DNA from: Solirubrobacteraceae bacterium | Lineage (GTDB): Bacteria; Actinomycetota; Thermoleophilia; Solirubrobacterales; Solirubrobacteraceae | Assembly (NCBI GenBank): GCA_030151725.1 | Contig: JASLDD010000168.1 | Coordinates: 1 to 13,490 of the forward strand | Direction of reading: 5' to 3' | Length of the DNA: 13,490 bases | In this document: piece after piece, positions 1-7,687 of the stretch | Numbering within the stretch: the stretch's first letter is position 1 | Layout of the letters: each line of letters starts with the position of its first letter | Notes under the pieces: model-generated | Told to the model about the DNA's origin: nothing | Seen by the model: only the letters and a program-made list of their open reading frames with translations | Databases searched by the model: none | Translations under genes and position numbers: made by a program

Positions 1-4
1 CAAA

Positions 5-20
5 CTGGCCAAGCGGCCAG
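5..20. repeat. Short perfect inverted repeat upstream of the P450 gene
   Basis: CTGGCC and GGCCAG flank a four-base AAGC loop, giving a 6-bp perfect stem that ends 20 nt before the P450 start codon. There is no T-run after it, so a factor-independent terminator of an upstream plus-strand gene is not well supported. An operator for a regulator of the P450 gene is possible. The window edge prevents seeing what lies upstream. Confidence 0.35.
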
Positions 21-40
21 CCTTGCACTAGTCTTGCGCT

Positions 41-1501
41 GTGGCGCTCGTCGGTCCTCCCCCGCTGCTCAACACAAGCCCCTTCTCGGCGCTCCTGGAA
101 GACCTCCGGTCTGAGCGTTCTGCCGATGTGCCCTTCCCGCCCGGGGAAACCCGCTTCTCGCTCATGCGCACCAGGCGCTTTGCCGAGGAGCCGCTGCCCA
201 TGCTGCTCGAGGCCTATGAGCGCTTCGGGCCCATCTTCACGCTGCGGCTCTTCCATGGAAACGTCGTGTTCATGCTCGGGCCTGCCGCCAACCACTACAT
301 CACCGTCTCCCACGCCTCCAACTTCGTGTGGCGCGAGTCCCACTTCCGCGACCTCATCGGTCTGATGGGCGACGGGCTGCTCACCATCGACGGCGAGTTC
401 CACCGCCGCTCCCGGCTGATCATGCTTCCCGCCTTCCACCGCGAGCACATCATCGCCTCCTTCGACACCATGATCGAGGAGACCGACCGCGCGCTCGAGC
501 AGATGGTGCCCGGCCAGAGCATCGACCTCTACGCATGGACTAGGCACCTGGCCCTGCGCATCGCCATGCGCGCGCTCTTCGGTCTCGACCCCGACGGCCC
601 CCAGGCGCGCGCCATCGACGCGGCCGGCCTGTTCGAGGAGGCGCTCGCCTTCTACGCCAGCGACTACTTCCTGCGCGTGCTCCGCGGTCCCTATACGCCG
701 TGGGCACGCCTGCAGCAGGCTGCCCGCAAGCTCGACACGCTCATCTACTCCGAGATCTCTCACCGCCGCTCAACAGGCGAGCGCGGCACCGACATCCTCA
801 GCCTGCTGCTCGACGCCCACGACGAGGACGGAAACAGGCTCAGCGACCTGCAGATCCGCGACGAGGTCATGACGCTCATGTTCGCCGGTCACGACACCAC
901 CACCTCGACAGTCTCCTTCATGTTCTACGAGCTCGCCCGCCACCCCCACGTCGCCGAGCGCCTTCGCGCCGAGCAGGACGCCCTCCTCGTCAACGGTGTC
1001 CCCACCGCCTCCCAGCTGGCATCCGGCGAGCTCACCCAGCTCGAGCTCGTACTCGATGAGACCCTGCGCAAGTACCCCCCCGCCTGGGTCGGTCCCCGGC
1101 GCTCCGTCAAGTCGTTCGAGTTCCAGGGCCACACCGTCCCCGCCCGCGCCTTCGTCAACTACTGCTCCTGGGCCTCCCACCACCTGCCCGAGGTCTTCGA
1201 GAGCCCCGAGGAGTTCCGTCCCGAGCGTTTTGCTCCCGAGGCGCGCGCCGCGCTGCCCAAGGGCGCCTATGTGCCCTTCGGCGGAGGCTCGCGCACCTGC
1301 ATCGGCATGCGCTTCGGCCAGCTCGAGGTCCGCACCATCGCCTCGCTGATCCTCTCCCGCTTCTCGCTCTCACTGCCCGACGACTTCCAGCTCACCATCC
1401 GCCAGATGCCCACCATCAGCCCCAAGGCCGGGCTGCCCATGCTCGTAGGTCCGCGCGCCTCAGTGCCTCAGCGCAAGCTCGCCCTCATCGACAGCCCGTA
1501 G
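41..1501 (+). CDS. Cytochrome P450
   Basis: This is a haem-thiolate monooxygenase, which uses O2 and electrons from a ferredoxin or reductase partner to hydroxylate a small organic molecule. The substrate cannot be read from the sequence. The 486-aa protein carries all family hallmarks: the I-helix oxygen-activation motif AGHDTTT (residues 282-288), the K-helix ExxR as ETLR (340-343), the PERF motif (394-397), and the haem loop FGGGSRTCIG (413-422) with Cys420 as the axial thiolate ligand. No N-terminal membrane anchor is obvious, so it should be soluble, as is usual for bacterial P450s. The ETLRKYPP and FGGGSRTCIG spelling resembles the CYP110/CYP120-like bacterial group related to eukaryotic families; that subgrouping is tentative. 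The start is GTG without a clear ribosome binding site. Its 3' end overlaps the convergent LmeA-like gene by 34 nt. The FprA reductase gene at 5,973 is a possible electron donor, but nothing here proves it. Confidence 0.96.
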   Translation: MALVGPPPLLNTSPFSALLEDLRSERSADVPFPPGETRFSLMRTRRFAEEPLPMLLEAYERFGPIFTLRLFHGNVVFMLGPAANHYITVSHASNFVWRESHFRDLIGLMGDGLLTIDGEFHRRSRLIMLPAFHREHIIASFDTMIEETDRALEQMVPGQSIDLYAWTRHLALRIAMRALFGLDPDGPQARAIDAAGLFEEALAFYASDYFLRVLRGPYTPWARLQQAARKLDTLIYSEISHRRSTGERGTDILSLLLDAHDEDGNRLSDLQIRDEVMTLMFAGHDTTTSTVSFMFYELARHPHVAERLRAEQDALLVNGVPTASQLASGELTQLELVLDETLRKYPPAWVGPRRSVKSFEFQGHTVPARAFVNYCSWASHHLPEVFESPEEFRPERFAPEARAALPKGAYVPFGGGSRTCIGMRFGQLEVRTIASLILSRFSLSLPDDFQLTIRQMPTISPKAGLPMLVGPRASVPQRKLALIDSP

Positions 1502-2157
1502 CTCAGCGGCTGTCTGCTCGCCACGCTCGCGCCCACCCCTTCCACGTACACGTGGCGGTCCGAGAACAGCGTCAGCCGGAACCCTTCCACCAGGAAGCCC
1601 AGCGGATGCGCCACAAGCTTGCCTTCACTCGCCTCGCCCACCGCGTTCACCGATGCGCCCACCCCGAACAGGCTGCCGCTCGTCTGCACTTCCACCGTGC
1701 CCCCTTCGCTTTTCAGCAGCTGCACCGAGAAGTCGCTCGGCAGTGCCGCCTGCACCGCCCCTTCGCTCGCCTGAGCGTGTGCGCTGAGCGCGCTACCGCG
1801 CTTGCTCAGGTGCGCATCGCTCAACTGCAGCGATCCCACCCGCACGCTTTCTGCGCTCATGTCCATGTCGCTCACGCCATGCGCTTCCCACAGGAGCTTT
1901 GCCGCCTGCGCCGGTTCGATCGCCAGGCTCTTCGCTCGCACCTTCACCGAGTCAACGCTCCCCCACAGCAGCTTCACCGCCGGCCACGCCGACACGCTCA
2001 CGCTTTGCACCTTGCCGTAGCGGCCCACTCTCGAGGAGATCGTGCTCGCCGCTATCCGCGGCAGCAGCACCTGCGCCAACACGAGCAGGAGCACCACTGC
2101 TCCCGCCCCATAAGCCGCCGACTTCCGCCAGCCCGAGACCACACCGCCGCGCCGCAT
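1468..2157 (-). CDS. DUF2993 / LmeA-like envelope protein
   Basis: This is a 229-aa protein with one N-terminal hydrophobic segment (about residues 12-31, GAGAVVLLLVLAQVLLPRIA), so it is either membrane-anchored or exported. The region after the segment, with the SVSAWPAVKLLWGSVDSVKVRAKSLAIEP-type pattern and a C-terminal extracytoplasmic beta-rich part, matches the DUF2993 family. In mycobacteria the named member LmeA is a periplasmic phosphatidylinositol-binding protein involved in lipomannan elongation. A lipid-binding or envelope role is therefore plausible here, but the exact ligand is unknown. The gene starts 46 nt after the substrate-binding protein gene ends, on the same strand, so it may be read through from the importer operon. 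Alternatively it has its own promoter, which I could not identify. The start ATG has only a weak GC-rich ribosome binding site. Its last 34 nt overlap the P450 gene in antisense. Confidence 0.8.
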   Translation of the reverse strand: MRRGGVVSGWRKSAAYGAGAVVLLLVLAQVLLPRIAASTISSRVGRYGKVQSVSVSAWPAVKLLWGSVDSVKVRAKSLAIEPAQAAKLLWEAHGVSDMDMSAESVRVGSLQLSDAHLSKRGSALSAHAQASEGAVQAALPSDFSVQLLKSEGGTVEVQTSGSLFGVGASVNAVGEASEGKLVAHPLGFLVEGFRLTLFSDRHVYVEGVGASVASRQPLSYGLSMRASLR

Positions 2158-2203
2158 GCCCCGCAGCTTCGCAGGGAACGCAGCGCGGCGGAAACAGATG
2201 TGT

Positions 2204-3181
2204 CTAGCTCAGGCCGTTGGCCCCCAGGAACTGCTTGGCCACGCTCGCAGCCGACTGCTTGTCGATGCTCACCGCCTTGTTCATTTGCTGGATCGCCGGG
2301 ATCGTCAGCAGGGCGCTGACCTTGTTGAGCGTTTCCGCAAACGCCGGCCCCTCCGCTTCGAGCACGCTCTTCTTGACCACAGGCGCCACGTTCTGGAAGC
2401 CGAACACGTGCTTCGGGTCCGCCAGCACCTTGAACTTCCCGCCAAGCAGCTGCGCGTCCGTCGTGAACACGTCCTGCGCGTCCACCTGGCCGCTTTCCAG
2501 CGCCTTGTAGGAGAGTTCGATCGAGATCGGCTTGAACGTCGGATCGATCCCATATTCCTGCTTCAGGCCCAACAGGCCCTCTTGGCGGGTCGCGAATTCC
2601 GGCGCAGCGCCCAGCGTCAGGCCTTTGCCCAGCGACTTCAGGTCCGCGATGCTCGACGCTTTGTGCTTGCTCGCAAAGCTCGGCAGCACCGCCAGCGCGT
2701 CCGAGTCATAGAACGGCGTCGTGTTCAACAGCGTGTAGCCGTTTTTTTCCAAGAACGCCTTCGCCTCCTGTGCCGCTGCGCTCGCACTCGTCGGGTTCGT
2801 CTTCTGTTCCGCCACCGCTGAGAGCAGCACGCCCGTGTACTCCGGGTACATGTCTATCTGGCCCGACGTCAGCGCCTTGTAGATGATCTCCGATGAGCCC
2901 ACATTGTCTTTGAGCGTGATCTTGAAGCCCTTCGCTTCAAGCGCCTGCGCATACAGCGCGCCCAAGATGTTCTCCTCGGCGAAGTTCTTGTCGCCGATCG
3001 TCACCGCCGGCTTGCCCGCCCCCGGCCCCGACGTCGCGGATTCACTCGACGTCGACGCCGTAGTGCTCGAGCTGGTCGTGGACGAGCTGCTCCCGCACGC
3101 CGCCACCACTGCGCTCAACGCCGCAGCCATCGCCGCGCTCGCCATCCACTTGCCCAACCTGCTCCATCGACTGACTGTCAT
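2204..3181 (-). CDS. Glycine betaine/choline-type ABC substrate-binding lipoprotein
   Basis: This 325-aa protein is the extracellular binding component of a quaternary-amine (osmoprotectant) importer. The N-terminus is a lipoprotein signal peptide: a basic start, a hydrophobic stretch, and the lipobox VAAC with Cys29 as the lipidated residue. A Ser/Thr-rich linker (about 31-52) tethers it to the membrane. The mature part follows the OpuAC/OpuCC family: FAEENILGALYAQALEAKG (67-85), SSEIIYKALTSGQIDMYPEYTG (96-117) and VDAQDVFTTDAQL (233-245), where these proteins build a cage around trimethylammonium groups. Glycine betaine, choline, carnitine or proline betaine are the usual ligands; which one applies is not decidable here. 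The start has a strong GGAGG six bases upstream (plus-strand 3188-3192). The 59-nt gap before it is AT-richer than its surroundings, so an extra promoter giving more of this subunit is possible. It is the fourth gene of the importer operon. Confidence 0.93.
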   Translation of the reverse strand: MTVSRWSRLGKWMASAAMAAALSAVVAACGSSSSTTSSSTTASTSSESATSGPGAGKPAVTIGDKNFAEENILGALYAQALEAKGFKITLKDNVGSSEIIYKALTSGQIDMYPEYTGVLLSAVAEQKTNPTSASAAAQEAKAFLEKNGYTLLNTTPFYDSDALAVLPSFASKHKASSIADLKSLGKGLTLGAAPEFATRQEGLLGLKQEYGIDPTFKPISIELSYKALESGQVDAQDVFTTDAQLLGGKFKVLADPKHVFGFQNVAPVVKKSVLEAEGPAFAETLNKVSALLTIPAIQQMNKAVSIDKQSAASVAKQFLGANGLS

Positions 3182-3240
3182 CCAGTGCCTCCGTGATTGT
3201 TTACTTTGTTGATCGGAAAGAATAGGAAATATGGGCGTGC

Positions 3241-3963
3241 CTAGACCGTCGCCGTGGCCTCGGGACGGAGCCCGGCGGTGCGCTCGAGCTCGATCAAGCG
3301 CAAGCCACGCGGGGTCAGCGCCCGCTGGACCAGCGTCAGCGCTCCATCCACCGCCAGCGCCAGCGCCGCCACACAGATCGCCGCCCCCAGCACTCCCGAG
3401 AAGTGGTAACTCGTCTCGTTGGCGATGATGTCGCCCAGACTCCCGCTGAAGCCCGCCAGCGAGGCAATCGTCGTGGTGCTCACCACAAACACAGCCGCCG
3501 TGCGCACCCCCGCGAATATCAGCGGCACAGCCAGCGGCAGCTCCACCCGCCTGAGGATCTCCCAGCCGCTCATCCCCATGCCCCGCGCCGCATCCACCAG
3601 GTCGCGGTCTACGCCGTCCACGCCCAGATACGCGTTCGTCACGATCGGCGGCACCGCCAGGATCACAAGCGCCACCAGCACCACCGTCAGGCCCAGGCCC
3701 AAGAACGCGTCACCGATCGCAAGCACCGCCAGGCTCGGTAGCGCACGGCCGATGTTGCCAACGTTGATCGCCACGAACGAGCCCCGGTGGACATGGCCCA
3801 GCCAAACTCCCAGAGGCGCCGCTATCACCACTGAGATCGCAACTCCTATAGCTCCTACCTTGAGCGTCTCCAAGGCCAAGTGCGCGAGACTCGGCAGCCC
3901 CGGCTGACCTGCAATCGCGCCGTTGTGGGCGATGAACTTGAACGCCTCTATGAATTCGTGCAT
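3241..3963 (-). CDS. Quaternary-amine ABC importer permease (second permease)
   Basis: This 240-aa polytopic inner-membrane protein forms part of the translocation channel of the importer. It has about five to six hydrophobic segments, clearest around 34-55, 76-106, 148-170 and 190-212. The cytoplasmic EAA loop that docks onto the ATPase is DAARGMGMSGWEILRRVELP (124-143). Spelling and length match OpuCB/OpuCD/ProW-type permeases of the BPD_transp_1 family. The ATG lies only 3 nt after the preceding permease gene ends, so translation is probably coupled. Having two different permease genes side by side implies a heterodimeric channel, as in OpuC, in contrast to the homodimeric ProW type. The C-terminal tail (about 218-240) is charged and cytoplasmic. 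Confidence 0.93.
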   Translation of the reverse strand: MHEFIEAFKFIAHNGAIAGQPGLPSLAHLALETLKVGAIGVAISVVIAAPLGVWLGHVHRGSFVAINVGNIGRALPSLAVLAIGDAFLGLGLTVVLVALVILAVPPIVTNAYLGVDGVDRDLVDAARGMGMSGWEILRRVELPLAVPLIFAGVRTAAVFVVSTTTIASLAGFSGSLGDIIANETSYHFSGVLGAAICVAALALAVDGALTLVQRALTPRGLRLIELERTAGLRPEATATV

Positions 3964-3966
3964 CCG

Positions 3967-4695
3967 CTAGCTCGTCTCAGCGCGCACCCATGGGGTGAGC
4001 AGTCTCTGGATCGCCACCAGCAGCCCATCCGACACAAGCGCGAGGACGATCGCGAGCCCTCCCGCCGCGATCAGCTCCGTCTTGAACGGGCCCTCGCCCA
4101 GCGCCGTGTGGATCGGCACGCCCAGCCCCGCGTCATAGATCGTGTAAACGATCGTCGCCAGCGCGATGATCGTGACCACCGCTATGCGCAGCCCCGCCAC
4201 AATCGCCGGCAGCGCGAGCGGCAGCTCCACCCGCAGCAGCTGCTCTCGTCTCGACATGCCCATTCCCTCCGCCGCGTCCAGCACCTCCGCCGGCACCGAC
4301 CGCAGTCCCGTGAGGATGTTGCGAAACAGGATCAGCAGCGTGTAGGAGACAAGCGCGATCTCCGCCGAGAATACGTTCAGCCCCACCGGCGCCACCAGCA
4401 GCTCGAACAGCGCAAGCGACGGGATCGTGTAAAGGAACGTCGTCACCAGCAGCGTCGGGCGCTCCAGCCGCCTGTAGCGATGCGCCGCCAGCGCCAGCCC
4501 CATCGAGATCACAAAGCCGATCGCCACCGCCGCCAGCGACAGCAGGATGTGCCCTCGCAGCGCCGGCCACAGCACCGGACCCCAGTTCTTGCTGATCCAG
4601 TCCGTGCAAAACAGGTGGTTGTGCACCACGCAGCTCGAGCTGTTGGAGCTGTAGTTCGGGATCACCGGTCCCGCTGCCGCCAGTTGGGCAAACAC
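3967..4695 (-). CDS. Quaternary-amine ABC importer permease (first permease)
   Basis: This 242-aa polytopic inner-membrane protein is the partner permease of the same importer. The EAA loop is DAAEGMGMSRREQLLRVELP (140-159), almost the same core as in the neighbouring permease, as expected for two paralogues docking on one ATPase dimer. Hydrophobic segments cover about 49-70, 80-104, 110-126, 165-185 and 207-225. An unusual N-terminal stretch of about 45 residues, SSSCVVHNHLFCTDWISKNWG (19-39), precedes the first membrane segment and contains two cysteines (22 and 30). It probably lies outside the membrane and could hold a disulfide. The start codon is GTG, 2 nt after the ATPase gene stops, so the two genes are translationally coupled. 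Confidence 0.93.
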   Translation of the reverse strand: MFAQLAAAGPVIPNYSSNSSSCVVHNHLFCTDWISKNWGPVLWPALRGHILLSLAAVAIGFVISMGLALAAHRYRRLERPTLLVTTFLYTIPSLALFELLVAPVGLNVFSAEIALVSYTLLILFRNILTGLRSVPAEVLDAAEGMGMSRREQLLRVELPLALPAIVAGLRIAVVTIIALATIVYTIYDAGLGVPIHTALGEGPFKTELIAAGGLAIVLALVSDGLLVAIQRLLTPWVRAETS

Positions 4696-4697
4696 GA

Positions 4698-5801
4698 TCA
4701 GCGACCGTCTCCCGCCGCGCCGTCGCGTTTGTCGTCCGCGAGCAGCTGCTCGACCAGCGACAGCGTCACCAGGCCCTCAACCTCTCCATCTCCGTCTACC
4801 ACCGTCAGCGGCTCGCCGCCTCCCGTCAGCAGCGCCGACAGCGCATCCCTCACCGACGTCTCAAGGCTCACCTGCCGCTCGCCGTCGAGGTCCGGGCGCA
4901 GGCCGTTCGGCTCGATCAGCTTCAGCTCTGAGAGCTTCGTCAGCGCCAGGCGCTTCAGGCCGCGATCCGCTCCCACGAACTGCGCCACAAACGAGTCCGC
5001 AGGGCGCGTGAGGATCTCCTGCGGCGTGTCGTACTGCGCCAGCACCCCGCCCTCGCGCAGGATCGCAATGCGATCGCCCATCTTGATCGCCTCGTCGATG
5101 TCGTGCGTGACGAACACCACCGTCTTCTTGACCTTCTCCTGCAGCCTCAAGAACTCATCCTGCAGGCGCGCGCGGTTGATCGGGTCGATCGCCCCGAATG
5201 GCTCGTCCATCAGCATCAGCGGCGGGTCCGCCGCCAGCGCCCGCGCCACGCCCACCCGCTGGCGCTGTCCGCCCGAGAGCTGCGCCGGATAGCGGTCGCG
5301 CATCTCCTGCGGGTCGAGCCCGATCAGCTCCAGCAGCTCATCCACGCGCTTTGCGATCCGCTGCTGATCCCAGCCGAGCAGACTCGGCACCGTCGCGATG
5401 TTCGCACCGACAGTCTGGTGGGGGAAAAGGCCGATCTGCTGGATCACGTAGCCGATCTCCCGACGCAGCGCCTTGGGCTCGCGCTCCAGCACGCTCCTGC
5501 CTCCCAGCAGGATGTCGCCGCTGGTGGTGGGAATCATGCGGTTGATCAGGCGCATGGCCGTCGTCTTGCCCGAGCCCGACGGACCCACCAGCACGCACAC
5601 CTCGCCCGCGGGAACCGTCAGCGACAGATCGCTGATCGCAGGCTCGCGCTGGCCCGCATAGCGCTTGCTGACGCTTCGCAGCTCGAGCTCGGCGGCCTGC
5701 GCGAACGCCGACGGCCCCTCGTCTTGGGCGGTGTCTGCAGTCTTCAAGGAAAAGGTCCCGGCCGGGTAAAGAGATGCTACCCCACCTCTCTCGACCTCCA
5801 A
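4698..5801 (-). CDS. Quaternary-amine ABC importer ATPase with CBS-like C-terminus
   Basis: This is the cytoplasmic ATPase that powers the importer encoded just downstream. In the 367-aa reading, Walker A is GPSGSGKT (73-80), the Q-loop is at Q121-Q122, the signature is LSGGQ (175-179), Walker B is LMLMDE (195-200), and the switch histidine is H233 in FVTHD. A C-terminal extension (about 290-367) contains one recognisable CBS-like repeat (SVRDALSALL...LTVVDGDGEVEGLVTL). In OpuA-type ATPases, CBS domains sense ionic strength or c-di-AMP. Only one repeat is clear here, where two are common. The start is uncertain. The first in-frame codon is TTG at 5801 with a poor ribosome binding site, and the family normally begins near residue 38. 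Another TTG at 5747 (residue 19) is possible. No ATG is available in that interval. It is the first gene of the operon and is divergent from tRNA-Val. Confidence 0.93.
   Translation of the reverse strand: MEVERGGVASLYPAGTFSLKTADTAQDEGPSAFAQAAELELRSVSKRYAGQREPAISDLSLTVPAGEVCVLVGPSGSGKTTAMRLINRMIPTTSGDILLGGRSVLEREPKALRREIGYVIQQIGLFPHQTVGANIATVPSLLGWDQQRIAKRVDELLELIGLDPQEMRDRYPAQLSGGQRQRVGVARALAADPPLMLMDEPFGAIDPINRARLQDEFLRLQEKVKKTVVFVTHDIDEAIKMGDRIAILREGGVLAQYDTPQEILTRPADSFVAQFVGADRGLKRLALTKLSELKLIEPNGLRPDLDGERQVSLETSVRDALSALLTGGGEPLTVVDGDGEVEGLVTLSLVEQLLADDKRDGAAGDGR
5757..5766. promoter_or_regulatory. 10-bp palindrome near the ABC operon start
   Basis: CCCGGCCGGG is a perfect palindrome. It sits 10 nt ahead of the alternative TTG start at 5747 on the minus strand. 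A TANNNT-type hexamer (TAGCAT, minus strand, 5779 to 5774) lies just before it. If the true ATPase start is the inner one, this layout would be a promoter followed by an operator. A 10-bp GC palindrome is not rare in DNA of this composition, so this is weak. Confidence 0.2.
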
Positions 5802-5851
5802 ACCCCGCCCCTTCGGCGCCGCCGCTCGCTAGCCTTGAGTCCCCCCAACAG

Positions 5852-5925
5852 GGGCGCGTAGCTCAGTTGGCTAGAGCACCTCGTTTACACCGAGGGGGTC
5901 GCCCGTTCGAGTCGGGCCGCGCCCA
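5852..5925 (+). tRNA. tRNA-Val (anticodon UAC)
   Basis: A full cloverleaf of 74 nt can be drawn. The acceptor GGGCGCG (5852-5858) pairs with CGCGCCC (5918-5924). The D-stem is GCTC/GAGC. The anticodon stem CCTCG/CGAGG holds the loop TTTACAC, with anticodon TAC at 5886-5888, reading GUA valine codons. The T-arm is GCCCG-TTCGAGT-CGGGC, and the discriminator base is A at 5925. The CCA end is not encoded (TAGCC follows), so it must be added enzymatically. Confidence 0.97.
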
Positions 5926-5960
5926 TAGCCGTTTCCCAGGATCTCCCCACACCTCCGCTC

Positions 5961-5966
5961 TACGCT
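5961..5966 (+). promoter_or_regulatory. Candidate -10 element for a leaderless fprA transcript
   Basis: TACGCT matches the actinobacterial TANNNT -10 pattern. It ends exactly 6 nt before the ATG of the reductase gene, which has no ribosome binding site in front of it. This spacing is that expected when transcription starts at the A of the ATG (leaderless mRNA, common in actinobacteria). No good -35 is visible. Confidence 0.35.
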
Positions 5967-5972
5967 CAATCC

Positions 5973-7415
5973 ATGCCCGACTCCGCTCCCATCCGCATCG
6001 CCGTCATCGGCTCAGGCCCAGCCGGCTTCTACGCCGCCGGGCACCTACTCAAGGGCTCTGACGAGCGACTCGAGGTGGACATGCTCGAGCGCCTGCCCAC
6101 GCCCTGGGGACTCGTGCGCTCGGGGGTCGCGCCCGACCATCCCAAGATCAAGTCCGTCACCCGCATCTATGAGAAGACCGCCGCCCACCCCCGCTTTCGC
6201 TACTTCGGAAACGTCACCTTCGGTCTGCACGTCTCTCGCGAGGAGCTGCTCGAGCATTACCACGCAGTCGTCTACGCGACCGGCTCGCCGTCTGACCGCC
6301 CCCTCGGCATCCTCGGCGAAGATCTGCCCGGCTCGCACGCCGCCACCGACTTCGTCGGCTGGTACAACGGCCATCCCGACCACACCGACCTCGAGGTGGA
6401 CCTGCTGAGCGCCGAGCGCGCCGTGGTCGTGGGCAACGGCAATGTCGCCATCGACGTCGCCCGCATGCTCGTGCTCGCTCCCTCCGAGCTCGCCCCCACC
6501 GACACCGCCGACCACGCCCTAGAGGTACTTGCAGCGAGCCACGTGCGCGAGGTGGTCGTGCTCGGCCGGCGCGGACCCGCCCAGGCCGCCTTCACCAACC
6601 CCGAGCTGCTCGAGCTGGGCGAGCTGGCCGACGCCGACGTAATCGTCGACCCCGCCGAACTGGAGCAGGCGCTGGCCGTCGAGGACCCCGGCGCCGCCGA
6701 AGATGCCACCTCGCGGCGCAACGTCGAGATCCTGCGCTCCTACGCCCAGCGCGAGCCCCACGGCCACCCCAAGCGGATCGTCCTGCGCTTCCTGCTCTCC
6801 CCCGCAGCGCTCCTGCCCGATGAGCACGGTCGCCTCGGTGCAGTCGAGCTGATCCGCAACCAGCTCGTTCCCGCTCCCGACGGCGGGCTTCGCGCCCAGG
6901 CCACCGACGAGCGCGAGACGATCCCAGCGGGCCTCGTCTTTCGCGCCATCGGCTACCGCGGCATCCCGCTTCCCGGCGTACCCTTCGACGAGCGCTCCGC
7001 CGTCATCCCCAACGAGGCAGGGCGCGTCATCGACCTGGACAGCGGCTCTCAGCTTCCCGGCGAGTACGTCGTCGGCTGGATCAAGCGCGGGCCCTCAGGC
7101 GTGATCGGCACCAACAAGAAGGACGCCCAGCAGACCGTCGATGCCATGTTCGAGGATCTCGCACCTCTGCTTGCAGTGGCCGGCGAGAACGGGTCCGCGC
7201 CGGCTGCCGGTGGGAGCTTGCATGTCCCGGAGCACGCCGACGCCGAGGCCGTCGAAGCGCTTCTGCGCTCGCGTCAGCCGCAGCTCGTCCCCTATGACGG
7301 CTGGGAGGCCATCGATCGCCACGAGCGCGCCCTCGGCGAGCCCGCCGGTCGTCCGCGCGTGAAGCTCACGCGGATCGATGAGCTTCTTCGCGTGGCCGCT
7401 GCCGAAGAGCCCTGA
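5973..7415 (+). CDS. fprA: FprA-type ferredoxin/adrenodoxin-NADP+ reductase
   Basis: This FAD-dependent cytoplasmic enzyme moves electrons between NADPH and ferredoxin, feeding systems such as cytochromes P450. The 480-aa protein starts with a Rossmann FAD motif GSGPAG (13-18). The NADP-binding part holds GNGNVA (154-159) and GRRG (198-201), the latter being the arginine pair typical for the 2'-phosphate of NADPH. The C-terminal signature GWIKRGPSGVIGTNKKDA (368-385) is characteristic of adrenodoxin-reductase/FprA enzymes. The length is slightly above the usual 450-460 aa, mainly through the C-terminal 60 residues. The ATG at 5973 gives a start flush with the FAD motif. No ribosome binding site precedes it, which fits leaderless translation. 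It lies 47 nt after tRNA-Val. It could serve the P450 encoded at 41-1501, although the importer operon separates the two. Confidence 0.95.
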   Translation: MPDSAPIRIAVIGSGPAGFYAAGHLLKGSDERLEVDMLERLPTPWGLVRSGVAPDHPKIKSVTRIYEKTAAHPRFRYFGNVTFGLHVSREELLEHYHAVVYATGSPSDRPLGILGEDLPGSHAATDFVGWYNGHPDHTDLEVDLLSAERAVVVGNGNVAIDVARMLVLAPSELAPTDTADHALEVLAASHVREVVVLGRRGPAQAAFTNPELLELGELADADVIVDPAELEQALAVEDPGAAEDATSRRNVEILRSYAQREPHGHPKRIVLRFLLSPAALLPDEHGRLGAVELIRNQLVPAPDGGLRAQATDERETIPAGLVFRAIGYRGIPLPGVPFDERSAVIPNEAGRVIDLDSGSQLPGEYVVGWIKRGPSGVIGTNKKDAQQTVDAMFEDLAPLLAVAGENGSAPAAGGSLHVPEHADAEAVEALLRSRQPQLVPYDGWEAIDRHERALGEPAGRPRVKLTRIDELLRVAAAEEP

Positions 7416-7612
7416 GCGCTACTGAGGCGCTGCGCTAGAGACATTGGGCGCTTCAAACGTCTGGTCTGGTTGCCGCAGGCCCGTGCTTGCGGGCGCTGGC
7501 CCAGGCCGAGCACAGCTGTCCGCAGGTGGCCTGCGCTTCCACGCAGCCGGGGCTCGCGCCGGTGCGGCCCTCGCCACTCGGCCAGCCGGTCTGGCAGACT
7601 GTCGCGCTCAGG
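7416..7612. other. Intergenic stretch between fprA and tRNA-Lys, no gene seen
   Basis: This is 197 bp of GC-rich sequence. Open frames across it run on into the tRNA and have no ribosome binding site or family resemblance. A small hairpin (GCCCG, six-base loop, CGGGC, about 7480-7495) is the only structure seen and lacks a T-run. A promoter for tRNA-Lys presumably lies here, but no convincing -10/-35 pair could be picked. Confidence 0.5.
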
Positions 7613-7687
7613 GCCCCGTTAGCTCATCTGGTAGAGCGCCGGACTTTTAATCCGGTGGGGCGGGTTCGAGTCCCGCACGGGGCACCA
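7613..7687 (+). tRNA. tRNA-Lys (anticodon UUU), integration site of the mobile element
   Basis: The cloverleaf is complete. The acceptor GCCCCGT (7613-7619) pairs with ACGGGGC (7677-7683). The D-stem is GCTC/GAGC. The anticodon stem CCGGA/TCCGG encloses CTTTTAA, with anticodon TTT at 7646-7648, reading lysine AAA/AAG. The T-arm is GCGGG-TTCGAGT-CCCGC, and the discriminator is A7684. An encoded CCA follows (7685-7687), unlike the nearby tRNA-Val. The 3' half doubles as the end of the serine recombinase gene on the other strand, so this is the attachment site. After integration, the bases 3' of the crossover are element-derived. Confidence 0.97.
7647..7687. other. Probable attL core inside tRNA-Lys
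   Basis: The recombinase stop codon (complement of TTA at 7647-7649) falls in the anticodon loop. The preceding 12 codons are antisense to the anticodon 3' arm, the T-arm and the acceptor end. An element whose integrase gene runs into a tRNA from the 3' side must regenerate that 3' half on insertion, so the identity block should lie within these bases. Its exact borders need the second junction, which is outside the window. Confidence 0.65.

Noticed and set aside
3880..5292. A 470-aa plus-strand open frame antisense to the importer genes
   Set aside because: It is a GC-rich shadow frame, full of Arg, His and Gln, lying opposite clear permease and ATPase genes.
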